The position numbers and the translations under genes were made by a program. The notes below the pieces were generated by a model. It was not told the DNA's origin. It ran no database searches and saw only the letters and a program-made list of their open reading frames with translations. Source: an uncultured Acidimicrobiales bacterium (GTDB lineage Bacteria; Actinomycetota; Acidimicrobiia; Acidimicrobiales; Aldehydirespiratoraceae). Taken from it: 64,000 nucleotides of DNA. Shown here in pieces: positions 47,637 through 54,653 of this stretch. The stretch covers positions 310,001 to 374,000 of the forward strand of contig CATOTC010000003.1 in the NCBI GenBank assembly GCA_951812975.1, read 5' to 3'. Within the stretch, counting starts at the first letter, position 1. Every line of letters begins with the position of its first letter.

Positions 47637-48938
47637 ATGACCATCACCGACGACCTGACACCGTTAGCCGAGATCGAGACCAGAGTCAAAGAGCGCGCCA
47701 AACATGAAGCTCTCGACCTCAACGCGGTTGAGAGCGCCCAAGCGTTGTCCGTGCTGGTCGCGGACGAGATCCGTCACTGGAACGACGATCATCGCCGCGG
47801 CATCCGCCCGTATCCGCTCAGCTATCCCGAGATCGTCTCAGAACGGGCGCTCCGCAATCTGACCGGATACGGCCCCCTCGGTCCCCTGCTTGAAGACGCC
47901 GACGTGTGGGAGATCATGATCAATGCGCCAGACGCCATCTTCGTTAAGCGCCATCGAGGCACCAGCGGATACCACGACGAGGTGTTCCACAACGACGAAC
48001 ACGTGATCCGCACGCTCACAAAAGTGCTCGACGATGCATCCAGCGCGCACCGCAAACTCGATCCCAGCGAGGGGCTGCAGGACGCGCAACTCGACAGCGG
48101 AGCCCGTCTGCACATCGTCCACGGCGACGTCTCCCGCGGCGGCCACATCATGGTCAATGTCCGCAAGTTCACCGGTATCGCCTTCCGCAACCTCAGCGAA
48201 CTCGTGGGGCGGGAGATGCTCTCGGCCCCGGCGGCCGAATTCCTCCGCGGCTGCGTTGCAGCGAGACAGACGATGGTGTTCGCGGGTGCTCCCGGAGCGG
48301 GCAAGACCACCATGCTCAACTGCTGCGTTGCGGAACTCAACCCGTCGTTGCGGGTGGTAGTGGCCGAAGAGGTCTTCGAAGCCGATATTCCCCTGCCGAA
48401 CGTGGCCAGCATGCAGACTCGCGCGGCGCGCTCGGACCGGCCCGAGGTCGACCTCCGGCGCCTCGTTGCGGGGTTCTTGCGAATGGCCCCCGACGTGGCG
48501 ATCGTCGGCGAGGTCCGCGACCGCGAGGCACTCCCGCTCCTGCTGACGCTCTCCTCAGGCGTCAAGGGCTACACCACGATCCATGCGGGGTCCGCTCGCC
48601 AGGCGCTCACACGTCTCCGCTTCATCTGCCAACTCTCCGATACCAGCAACGAGTTGCCGATGAGCGCGCTCAACAGCCTCGTGAGCGAGGCAATTGACGT
48701 CGTCGTCCACTGTGTTCGGACCCGCACCGGACCGCGGGTCGGCTCGATAATCGCGGTCGAGGATCTGGTGGGCACGGTCGACGGCACGGCCTTCACGACG
48801 ACCGATGTGTTCGTCCGCGACAGTCTGGACAGCCCACTTCGCTGGTCGGGACTGATACCGGCGCGTCTCGGGCGGGCGTTCGCCGAGAACGGGTTGGACC
48901 TCCGTTGCAACCTGGACCCGGCGGGAGCCTCCAGATGA
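47637..48938 (+). CDS. tadA: TadA/CpaF-type pilus assembly ATPase
   Basis: A 433-residue secretion ATPase. Walker A is VFAGAPGAGKTTMLN (near residue 217), the Asp box is VVVAEEVFE, Walker B is VAIVGEVRDREALPLL, and the His box is GYTTIHAGSARQAL. It energises pilin assembly at the cytoplasmic face with TadB and TadC, encoded directly downstream (ATGA overlap with tadB). Confidence 0.93.
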   Translation: MTITDDLTPLAEIETRVKERAKHEALDLNAVESAQALSVLVADEIRHWNDDHRRGIRPYPLSYPEIVSERALRNLTGYGPLGPLLEDADVWEIMINAPDAIFVKRHRGTSGYHDEVFHNDEHVIRTLTKVLDDASSAHRKLDPSEGLQDAQLDSGARLHIVHGDVSRGGHIMVNVRKFTGIAFRNLSELVGREMLSAPAAEFLRGCVAARQTMVFAGAPGAGKTTMLNCCVAELNPSLRVVVAEEVFEADIPLPNVASMQTRAARSDRPEVDLRRLVAGFLRMAPDVAIVGEVRDREALPLLLTLSSGVKGYTTIHAGSARQALTRLRFICQLSDTSNELPMSALNSLVSEAIDVVVHCVRTRTGPRVGSIIAVEDLVGTVDGTAFTTTDVFVRDSLDSPLRWSGLIPARLGRAFAENGLDLRCNLDPAGASR

Positions 48939-49834
48939 TCCCGCTTCTAATCGCAGTCACCGCCGGATTCGGAGTGTTCTTGATGTACTCGGCACTTTCT
49001 CTGGGTTGGAGCGGAGCGGGACTGGGGCCCCGAATCGGCTCGACTTCTCGTTCCCGGCGGGGCGTCGGGACCTTCGATGTCGATGTCTGGCTGCAACAGG
49101 CCGGTCTCGAAGGCACCGACAAGAGGGAGTTCCTGGTCGTGGTCGCATCGTTGTTCATCGTCGGCTTCCTGCTTGCCTACGCAGCTTTCGGGGGCGCGGT
49201 ACCGGCCCTGGCGATCGGAGCATTCGCGGCGTCGTTTCCGATCGCGTCTTATCGCTGGCGGCGAATCAATCGGCGACAACGGGCACAGGAGGCATGGCCG
49301 CGCATGATCGAGGAGATCCGCCTCCAGACCTCGTCACTGGGACGTTCGGTCCCTCAAGCGCTGTTCGAGGTCGGTCGGCGCGGCCCAGTGGAGCTGCGGG
49401 GTGGATTCGAAGCTGCTCACCGCGAGTGGCTGCTCACGACCGACCTCGCCCGCACGATCACCGTGTTGAAGCACCACCTGGCCGACCCCACCGCCGACAT
49501 GGCTTGCGAGACTCTTCTGTGCGCCCACGAACTCGGTGGCGCGGACCTCGACGGGCGCCTAGAAGCGTTGGCCGAAGACCGCCAGTCCGATGTGCAGGGT
49601 CGCAAGGACGCCCACAGCCGGCAGGCGGGCGCCCGTTTCGCTCGTCTGTTCGTGTTCTTGGTGCCGGCGGGGATGACTCTTGCCGGGATGTCGATCGGCA
49701 ACGGCCGCGCCGCCTATCGCAGCAGCACCGGGCAGATCATCGTGATGGTCGCCATCGCCATGGTCATCGCCTTCTGGATGTGGGCGGGGCGGGTGATGCG
49801 TCTTCCGGAACCGCAGAGGGTCTTCAAGGACTGA
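48935..49834 (+). CDS. tadB: TadB-type inner membrane platform protein
   Basis: About 299 residues with two N-terminal and two C-terminal membrane helices around a cytoplasmic T2SS-F-like domain (RMIEEIRLQTSSLGRSVPQAL). It forms the membrane platform of the Tad machine with TadC. The ATG at 48935 overlaps the tadA stop; tadC starts 3 bases later. Confidence 0.87.
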   Translation: MIPLLIAVTAGFGVFLMYSALSLGWSGAGLGPRIGSTSRSRRGVGTFDVDVWLQQAGLEGTDKREFLVVVASLFIVGFLLAYAAFGGAVPALAIGAFAASFPIASYRWRRINRRQRAQEAWPRMIEEIRLQTSSLGRSVPQALFEVGRRGPVELRGGFEAAHREWLLTTDLARTITVLKHHLADPTADMACETLLCAHELGGADLDGRLEALAEDRQSDVQGRKDAHSRQAGARFARLFVFLVPAGMTLAGMSIGNGRAAYRSSTGQIIVMVAIAMVIAFWMWAGRVMRLPEPQRVFKD

Positions 49835-49836
49835 CC

Positions 49837-50739
49837 GTGCGCGCACTCGCGATTCTGTCGCTGTCGGCTTTCGTCGGTATGGCGCTGCTGCTGTCTGAAC
49901 GGCGCTGGATCAGCCGGCCGAAGATGACCGATCGGCTCAGCCCGTACGCACCAGGGTTCGCCGCTCATGGGCGCGCCGGAATGCTCTCGGTCGCTTCCTT
50001 CCGTGAAGTGATCGCTCCTTTGTCGCGGGCTGTCGGCGAACGGGTCGCTCGCGGTTTCGGGGTCAGCGAAGAACTCGGTATCCGGCTCCTTCGAATCCAC
50101 TCACCTTGGGATGTGACAGCCTTCAGGGTCCGCCAACTCGGCTGGGCCAGCGCTGCTTTCGTGGTGGGAACCCTTGTCGCTGTGGGTCTCGAGCTGTCCA
50201 CACTGTTTGCGGTCCTGGGAGTCCTGGGAGCGCCGATACTCACATTCCTGGTTCTTGAACAGCAGGTGGTCGGGGCTTCATCGGCGTGGCAGCGACGGTT
50301 GTCTCTGGAGTTGCCCGTGGTGGCTGAACAACTCGGGATGCTGCTGTCGGCCGGATGGTCTTTGAGCGCGGCTCTCAACAGGGTCGCGGACCGCGGCAGC
50401 GGCAACTGCTCCGAGGACCTCAAACGAGTGATGCAACGCATGCACCAGGGCCTCACAGAAGCAGAGGCCCTGCAGGAGTGGACCGATCTGGCCGGCGTTG
50501 AGGCGGTTGAGCGTCTCGTCTCGATTCTGGCTCTGAACCGGGAGACCGCCGATCTCGGGCGGCTGATTTCAGAGGAGGCCCGCGCTATCCGCCGCGAGAA
50601 CCAGCGTGAGCTGATCGAAGCCATCGAGAAGCGCACGCAGCAGGTCTGGATTCCTGTGACCGCGGCCACTCTGGTCCCCGGCCTGCTGCTGATGGGCATC
50701 CCGTTCCTGGACGCCCTCACCCTCTTCTCCACCAACTGA
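49837..50739 (+). CDS. tadC: TadC-type inner membrane platform protein
   Basis: About 300 residues from a GTG at 49837. The T2SS-F domain is seen in ELPVVAEQLGMLLSAGWSL and GVEAVERLVSILALNRETADLG, and membrane helices lie at the start, middle and end. It pairs with TadB. An overlapping second T2SS-F protein in this position is the standard tadA-tadB-tadC order. Confidence 0.87.
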   Translation: MRALAILSLSAFVGMALLLSERRWISRPKMTDRLSPYAPGFAAHGRAGMLSVASFREVIAPLSRAVGERVARGFGVSEELGIRLLRIHSPWDVTAFRVRQLGWASAAFVVGTLVAVGLELSTLFAVLGVLGAPILTFLVLEQQVVGASSAWQRRLSLELPVVAEQLGMLLSAGWSLSAALNRVADRGSGNCSEDLKRVMQRMHQGLTEAEALQEWTDLAGVEAVERLVSILALNRETADLGRLISEEARAIRRENQRELIEAIEKRTQQVWIPVTAATLVPGLLLMGIPFLDALTLFSTN

Positions 50740-50876
50740 ATCTCTAGCAATAGAACGGCACCGCTGCTGGCGTCTTGACCACATCGCAACGGGTTTCTGA
50801 TCAGGTCAACAGGACTGCTCACAGGTCCGGCGAAATTGCACTTCTACTCGCAACCACCAACCAAGGGACAACAACC

Positions 50877-51104
50877 ATGAACATGTACATCATCTCCTGG
50901 ATGCAACTCCAGATGCTCGTCAGCTACGCCAACAAGCGCACGGGTCGCCTGGTCGGCGACCGCGGCGAGGGCGTTATCAGTACCGCGATCGCAGTATTGA
51001 TCACCGCCTTCCTGGGTGCGGCCATGTGGGTCGGTTTCAACACTATCTGGACTGGTGCAGAGACCAAGATCACCACAGAAGTCAACAAAATCGGCAACCC
51101 GTAG
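50877..51104 (+). CDS. Small pilin-like protein, candidate major Tad/Flp pilin
   Basis: A 75-residue protein with a short cytoplasmic leader, then RLVGDRGEGVISTAIAVLIT leading into a single membrane helix and a brief polar tail. Size, the Gly-Glu junction before the helix, and its place after tadC suit a Flp-type pilin cut by a prepilin peptidase. The typical Glu-Tyr of Flp pilins is not evident. A good AAGGGA ribosome site precedes the ATG, and about 137 noncoding bases upstream may hold its own promoter. Confidence 0.65.
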   Translation: MNMYIISWMQLQMLVSYANKRTGRLVGDRGEGVISTAIAVLITAFLGAAMWVGFNTIWTGAETKITTEVNKIGNP

Positions 51105-51115
51105 AGGCTCGGCAG

Positions 51116-51544
51116 TTGCATTCGCGTCAACGGTGCGGTCGGCCGACAGATCAACAGCGGGGCGCCGGTCTGATCGGCACGAGCGCCGGTTTCCTGGTGT
51201 TCATGCTGATGATGCTGGCGGCAGTCCAGATCCTGTTCAACCTGTATGCGACCTCGATGGTGACCGCCGCGGCGCATGATGCAGCACGGCAGGTCGCCGG
51301 TTTCGACGCGGCCGCAGACCGCTGCGGGGCAGTCGCTGAGGCCGAAGCAGCGTTCCTGCGGTCGCTCGGCGACTACGGCACGTCGGGTCATGCCACCCTG
51401 CACTGGACCTGCAACGACCCCGACGTCGTGAGGGTGCGCGTCGTCGCACAACACCCTTCGGCGCTCCCTGAGCGACTCGCGGGGTTGACCTCTTTGGCAA
51501 TGCTCGACCGCACGATCGAGATCCGCGCGGAGTCCCGCCGATGA
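51116..51544 (+). CDS. TadE-like pseudopilin
   Basis: About 142 residues from a proposed TTG at 51116. It has a short N-terminus, then GAGLIGTSAGFLVFMLMMLAAVQILFNLYA, the one-helix TadE pattern (quoted as consecutive segments GAGLIGTSAGF and LVFMLMMLAAV), and an extracytoplasmic domain with two cysteines. The start codon is uncertain: no ATG or GTG fits between the pilin stop and the helix. The end overlaps the next TadE-like gene (ATGA). Confidence 0.68.
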   Translation: MHSRQRCGRPTDQQRGAGLIGTSAGFLVFMLMMLAAVQILFNLYATSMVTAAAHDAARQVAGFDAAADRCGAVAEAEAAFLRSLGDYGTSGHATLHWTCNDPDVVRVRVVAQHPSALPERLAGLTSLAMLDRTIEIRAESRR

Positions 51545-52017
51545 GCGCTGCCGTCGGCCGGGGACCTGTCTCACGGCGGCTGCGCGGCGACGCGGGCCAG
51601 GTCGGCGGATTCGAGGTGCTGCCCTTCGGGTTCCTGCTCTTTGTCAGCGTCACCCTGATGTTTGTCAACGTCTGGGGGGTCATCGACACCAAGCTGGCCG
51701 TGACCTCAGCCGCAAGGGAGGCAGCCCGGGCCTACAGCGAGTCCGACAACGAGAACAGCGCCCGCCTCGCCGCGGTCGCCCGCGCCACCGAGACGCTCAC
51801 GGCTTACGGTCGAAGCGGCGATCGCGCCTCCATCGACGTGCCCGTGTTGCCGCAATTCGAGCGATGCACCCGGGTGACGGTGACGGTGAGCTACGAAGTT
51901 CCTGGGATCGTCGTCCCCTTCCTGGGCGGAATCGGAGGGCCCCGAACCGTCGCATCGTCTTTCACCGAAGTGGTCGATCCCTACCGGGACCGGATCGCCG
52001 GAGTGGCGCGATGTTGA
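51541..52017 (+). CDS. TadE/TadG-like pseudopilin
   Basis: A 158-residue single-helix protein: a basic N-terminus, GGFEVLPFGFLLFVSVTLMF as the helix, then an outer domain with ARAYSESDNENSARLAAVA. TadE-like proteins are minor pilins or assembly factors. It overlaps the preceding gene by 4 bases and the following one by 7, so the three are coupled. Confidence 0.72.
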   Translation: MSAAVGRGPVSRRLRGDAGQVGGFEVLPFGFLLFVSVTLMFVNVWGVIDTKLAVTSAAREAARAYSESDNENSARLAAVARATETLTAYGRSGDRASIDVPVLPQFERCTRVTVTVSYEVPGIVVPFLGGIGGPRTVASSFTEVVDPYRDRIAGVARC

Positions 52018-52460
52018 CCGATACCCGGACTGCTGAAGGGGCCCCACCTCCGAGGTTCCGTGACGGTCGGGGCACGGTGCTGCTGATGTTTCCCGCAGCG
52101 CTGATGGTCATGGTGGTCCTGGGGGCCGTCGTCGTCGACGTCGGGTACACCACGATCCGCGGGCGCGAACTGCGAGCGGTAGCCGCGTCCGCGGCGAACG
52201 ACTCTCTGGCCGCTCTCGACATCGTCGAGTTGCGAACCACCGGTGAGACCGTGATCGACGGCGCCGCGGCGCGCCGGATCGTCTCCGAGGCGATCGCCTC
52301 GGGTCCGCTCCCCGACGCACGAATCGTCGATGTCGTAATCGATCGATTCGAGATCTCCGTGACACTTGCACTGGACCTCGATCTGGTGATGGCACCGGCT
52401 CTGGGGGACCTCACACGAGTGACGCTGGTGCGGACCGAACGAGCAGCGGTCGTCACCTAG
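52011..52460 (+). CDS. TadG-like protein with Flp-secretion helix
   Basis: A 149-residue protein with one N-terminal membrane helix (GTVLLMFPAALMVMVVLGAV) and a short outer domain (VGYTTIRGRELRAVAASAAN) like the N-terminal region of TadG/RcpC-associated proteins. It is much shorter than full TadG, lacking a VWA domain. It closes the Tad operon and converges with cysM. Confidence 0.65.
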   Translation: MLTDTRTAEGAPPPRFRDGRGTVLLMFPAALMVMVVLGAVVVDVGYTTIRGRELRAVAASAANDSLAALDIVELRTTGETVIDGAAARRIVSEAIASGPLPDARIVDVVIDRFEISVTLALDLDLVMAPALGDLTRVTLVRTERAAVVT

Positions 52461-52487
52461 CGGCTCAAGAATCAGAAAACAGCCGAG

Positions 52488-52509
52488 ATCAGAAGCAGAT
52501 CAGAAGTAG
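52488..52509. repeat. 11-bp tandem duplication across the cysM stop
   Basis: AGATCAGAAGC is followed at once by AGATCAGAAGT in the 39-base gap between the convergent TadG-like gene and cysM. The TCA in the second copy is the cysM stop codon on the minus strand; the first copy holds the same trinucleotide. Confidence 0.7.
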
Positions 52510-53447
52510 ACAGTGTGCCTGGCCCTCTCGACCACCTCGTCGAGGTCGTCGGTCCACGCGCCCAGCGACAGGTACTTCCAGCCCCCGTCGGCTGCGATTG
52601 TCACGATCGTGCCCCGGTCGATCCTCGCAGCGACTCGAACCGCTCCCGCCATCGACGCTCCGGTGGAGATGCCGCAGAAGATTCCCAACTCAGCCAAGCG
52701 ACGCGTCCACTCAAGGGACTCGCGTGGACGCACGATACGTTTGCCGTCCAGCAGGTCCACGCCGCGCCACCGTTCAAACACCGGCGGGATATAGCCCTCA
52801 TCGATGTTGCGGAGCCCTTCGACAAGCTCACCCACCGGCGGCTCCACAGCCAACACCTCGATGTCGGGATTCTGCTCCTTTAGGAAGCGGCCGACGCCCA
52901 TGAGCGTGCCGCTGGTCCCCAGCCCGGCGACGAAGTGGGTCACGTCGGGAACCTCCGCCCAGATCTCAGGACCCGTCGACTCGTAGTGGGCACGAGGATT
53001 GGCCTCGTTCTCGTACTGGTACAAGAAGACCCAATCGGGGTTCTGCTGCGCCAACCCCTGGGCACGGAGCACCGCTCCGTTGGAGCCCTCGGCCCCCGGA
53101 GAGTCAATGATCTCCGCACCGAAGAGCTCGAGCATCTGCCTTCGTTCGACCGAGGTGTTGTCCGGCATGACAATCTTCACCCGGTAGCCGCGGGTGCGGG
53201 CAATCATCGCCAGAGCGATCCCGGTGTTGCCCGAAGAGGGTTCGATGATGGTCGCTCCGGTTCTGAGCGTGCCGTCGGCCTCCGCGGCCAGCACCATCGA
53301 CCGCGCGATTCGGTCCTTCACCGAGCCGCCAGGATTCTGGCCTTCGAGCTTGAGCAGGATCCGCGCTTCGGGGTTGGGACTCAACGCGCTGACATCAACG
53401 ATCGGTGTGTTGCCGATCATGTCGATCACGGATCCGAACACGGTCAC
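52500..53447 (-). CDS. cysM: Cysteine synthase, CysM (O-phosphoserine) type
   Basis: A 315-residue PLP enzyme. The PLP lysine is Lys44 in GGSVKDRIARS, the substrate loop is EPSSGNTGIALAM, and the cofactor phosphate loop is GLGTSGTLMGVGRFL. Features such as NTSVERRQMLELFGAEII, YQYENEANPRAHYESTGPEI and the long tail after DGGWKYLSLGAW match mycobacterial CysM, which uses O-phosphoserine and a thiocarboxylated carrier, CysO. It starts at a GTG overlapping mec (GTGA). No cysO gene lies between or beside them. Confidence 0.88.
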   Translation of the reverse strand: MTVFGSVIDMIGNTPIVDVSALSPNPEARILLKLEGQNPGGSVKDRIARSMVLAAEADGTLRTGATIIEPSSGNTGIALAMIARTRGYRVKIVMPDNTSVERRQMLELFGAEIIDSPGAEGSNGAVLRAQGLAQQNPDWVFLYQYENEANPRAHYESTGPEIWAEVPDVTHFVAGLGTSGTLMGVGRFLKEQNPDIEVLAVEPPVGELVEGLRNIDEGYIPPVFERWRGVDLLDGKRIVRPRESLEWTRRLAELGIFCGISTGASMAGAVRVAARIDRGTIVTIAADGGWKYLSLGAWTDDLDEVVERARHTVYF

Positions 53448-53902
53448 GCGTCCGCTCCGTTGGTCAGCACCGTCACCGGTTCCTCGGTGATCTGCTCGTC
53501 GGAGATCCTGTAGCAGCGCAACGACGGGTCGGGATGCTTGAGCGAGACGATGATGAACCGCCACACACCGAAGGGATCGAAGCGGGCGGCGTCGGCCACA
53601 TCAGTCGGCGACGGGTAGTTGGTCGTGTGGGTGTGGGAGTGCATCACTCCGATCACTGCCATCCCGTCGTCGTCAGCGGCACGCTCGACTCTGAGGATCT
53701 CGGCGCCGTCGAGTTCGTAGATCCGGCTCGAACGGGCGGTGTTGGTCATTGGGAAGAACCGTTCAACACGATCACCCCCGTACTGGCCGGCAAACAGCCC
53801 GCACGCCTCGTCGGGCAGCCCCGCGATCGCATGGCCGAGCATCTGGGAATGAACCGACGCGGGGATCTCCAGCACGCGCGCCAAGGGTAGCGCGACCCGC
53901 AC
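53444..53902 (-). CDS. mec: JAMM metalloprotease, Mec type
   Basis: A 152-residue MPN/JAB1 protein. The zinc site is complete: Glu32 in LPDEACGLFAG and the JAMM box His88-Ser-His90...Ser98-Pro-Thr-Asp101. In mycobacteria Mec cuts cysteine from the CysO carrier after CysM has built it there. Coupling to cysM by a GTGA overlap supports the same role here, yet CysO is not in view. Confidence 0.88.
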   Translation of the reverse strand: MRVALPLARVLEIPASVHSQMLGHAIAGLPDEACGLFAGQYGGDRVERFFPMTNTARSSRIYELDGAEILRVERAADDDGMAVIGVMHSHTHTTNYPSPTDVADAARFDPFGVWRFIIVSLKHPDPSLRCYRISDEQITEEPVTVLTNGADA

Positions 53903-53925
53903 TTGGCAGCATTAGCGTTGCGGGA

Positions 53926-54432
53926 ATGGCGAAGTCGAACAAGCCACGCGATCTTCCCGCCGAGGCGACGGCGGTGGCCACCAACCGCGTAGCGCGCCGC
54001 GACTACACGATCCTGGACTCCCTGGAGGTCGGTATCCAACTGCACGGCAGCGAGGTCAAGTCGCTTCGCGAGAGCAGGGTGCAGTTGGCCGAGAGCTACG
54101 CCATCATCTACCGCCGCGAGCTCTGGCTCGTCGGGCTGCACATCTCGGCGTACTCCCATTCCGCCGCCGCCTACGCCCACGAACCCGACCGGCGCCGCAA
54201 GCTGCTCGCCCATCGCCGCGAGATCGACCGTTGGGCCTCACGGCTGGACGGCGAGAAGCTCGCTCTGGTGCCCCTGGCGCTCTATTTCGTCGGCGGGCGG
54301 GCGAAGCTCAAGCTGGCGCTGGCCCGTGGCCGCACCCAGGCCGACCGACGCCAGGATATCGCCCGCCGTGATGCCGACCGTGAAGCGCAAAGGGAGATGA
54401 CCCGCTCCCACCGCCGCCGCTCAGACGCCTGA
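53926..54432 (+). CDS. smpB: SsrA-binding protein SmpB
   Basis: A 168-residue tmRNA partner needed for trans-translation. The OB-fold has VARRDYTILDSLEVGIQLHG and SEVKSLRESRVQLAESYA; the C-terminal tail is basic (KREMTRSHRRRS-like), which enters the ribosome's mRNA channel. The ATG at 53926 fits the family start. ssrA itself is 4.7 kb downstream on the same strand. Confidence 0.95.
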   Translation: MAKSNKPRDLPAEATAVATNRVARRDYTILDSLEVGIQLHGSEVKSLRESRVQLAESYAIIYRRELWLVGLHISAYSHSAAAYAHEPDRRRKLLAHRREIDRWASRLDGEKLALVPLALYFVGGRAKLKLALARGRTQADRRQDIARRDADREAQREMTRSHRRRSDA

Positions 54433-54445
54433 CGAGCGCAAGGCG

Positions 54446-54653
54446 CTCAACCGGGCGCAGTGCCGTGGTCATCGGCAAAGTCCGGCGGCGGCCGACCCTC
54501 AACCGGGCGCAGTGCCGTGGTCATCCGCGAAGTCCGGCGGCGGCCGACCCTCAACCGGGCGCAGTGCCGTGGTCATCCGCGAAGTCCGGCGGCGGCCGAC
54601 CCTCAACCGGGCGCAGTGCCGTGGTCATCCGCGAAGTCCGGCGGCGGCCGGCG
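54446..54653. repeat. Four tandem 52-bp copies of a gene 3' end
   Basis: CTCAACCGGGCGCAGTGCCG begins copies at 54446, 54498, 54550 and 54602, exactly 52 bases apart; the first copy differs at a few positions (ATCGGCAAAG for ATCCGCGAAG). Read on the minus strand, every unit encodes the C-terminus PPPDFADDHGTAPG plus the TGA stop of the desaturase-Rieske gene. Only the copy at 54602 is used as coding end; the other three lie beyond the stop. Confidence 0.95.

Noticed and set aside
53903-54445. An ssrA gene next to smpB
   Set aside because: The flanks of smpB hold only mec and the 52-bp repeats; ssrA is at 59157.
54446-54653. Regular repeats that could be a CRISPR array
   Set aside because: The 52-bp units are in direct contact with no spacers and encode the end of the neighbouring gene; no cas gene is present.
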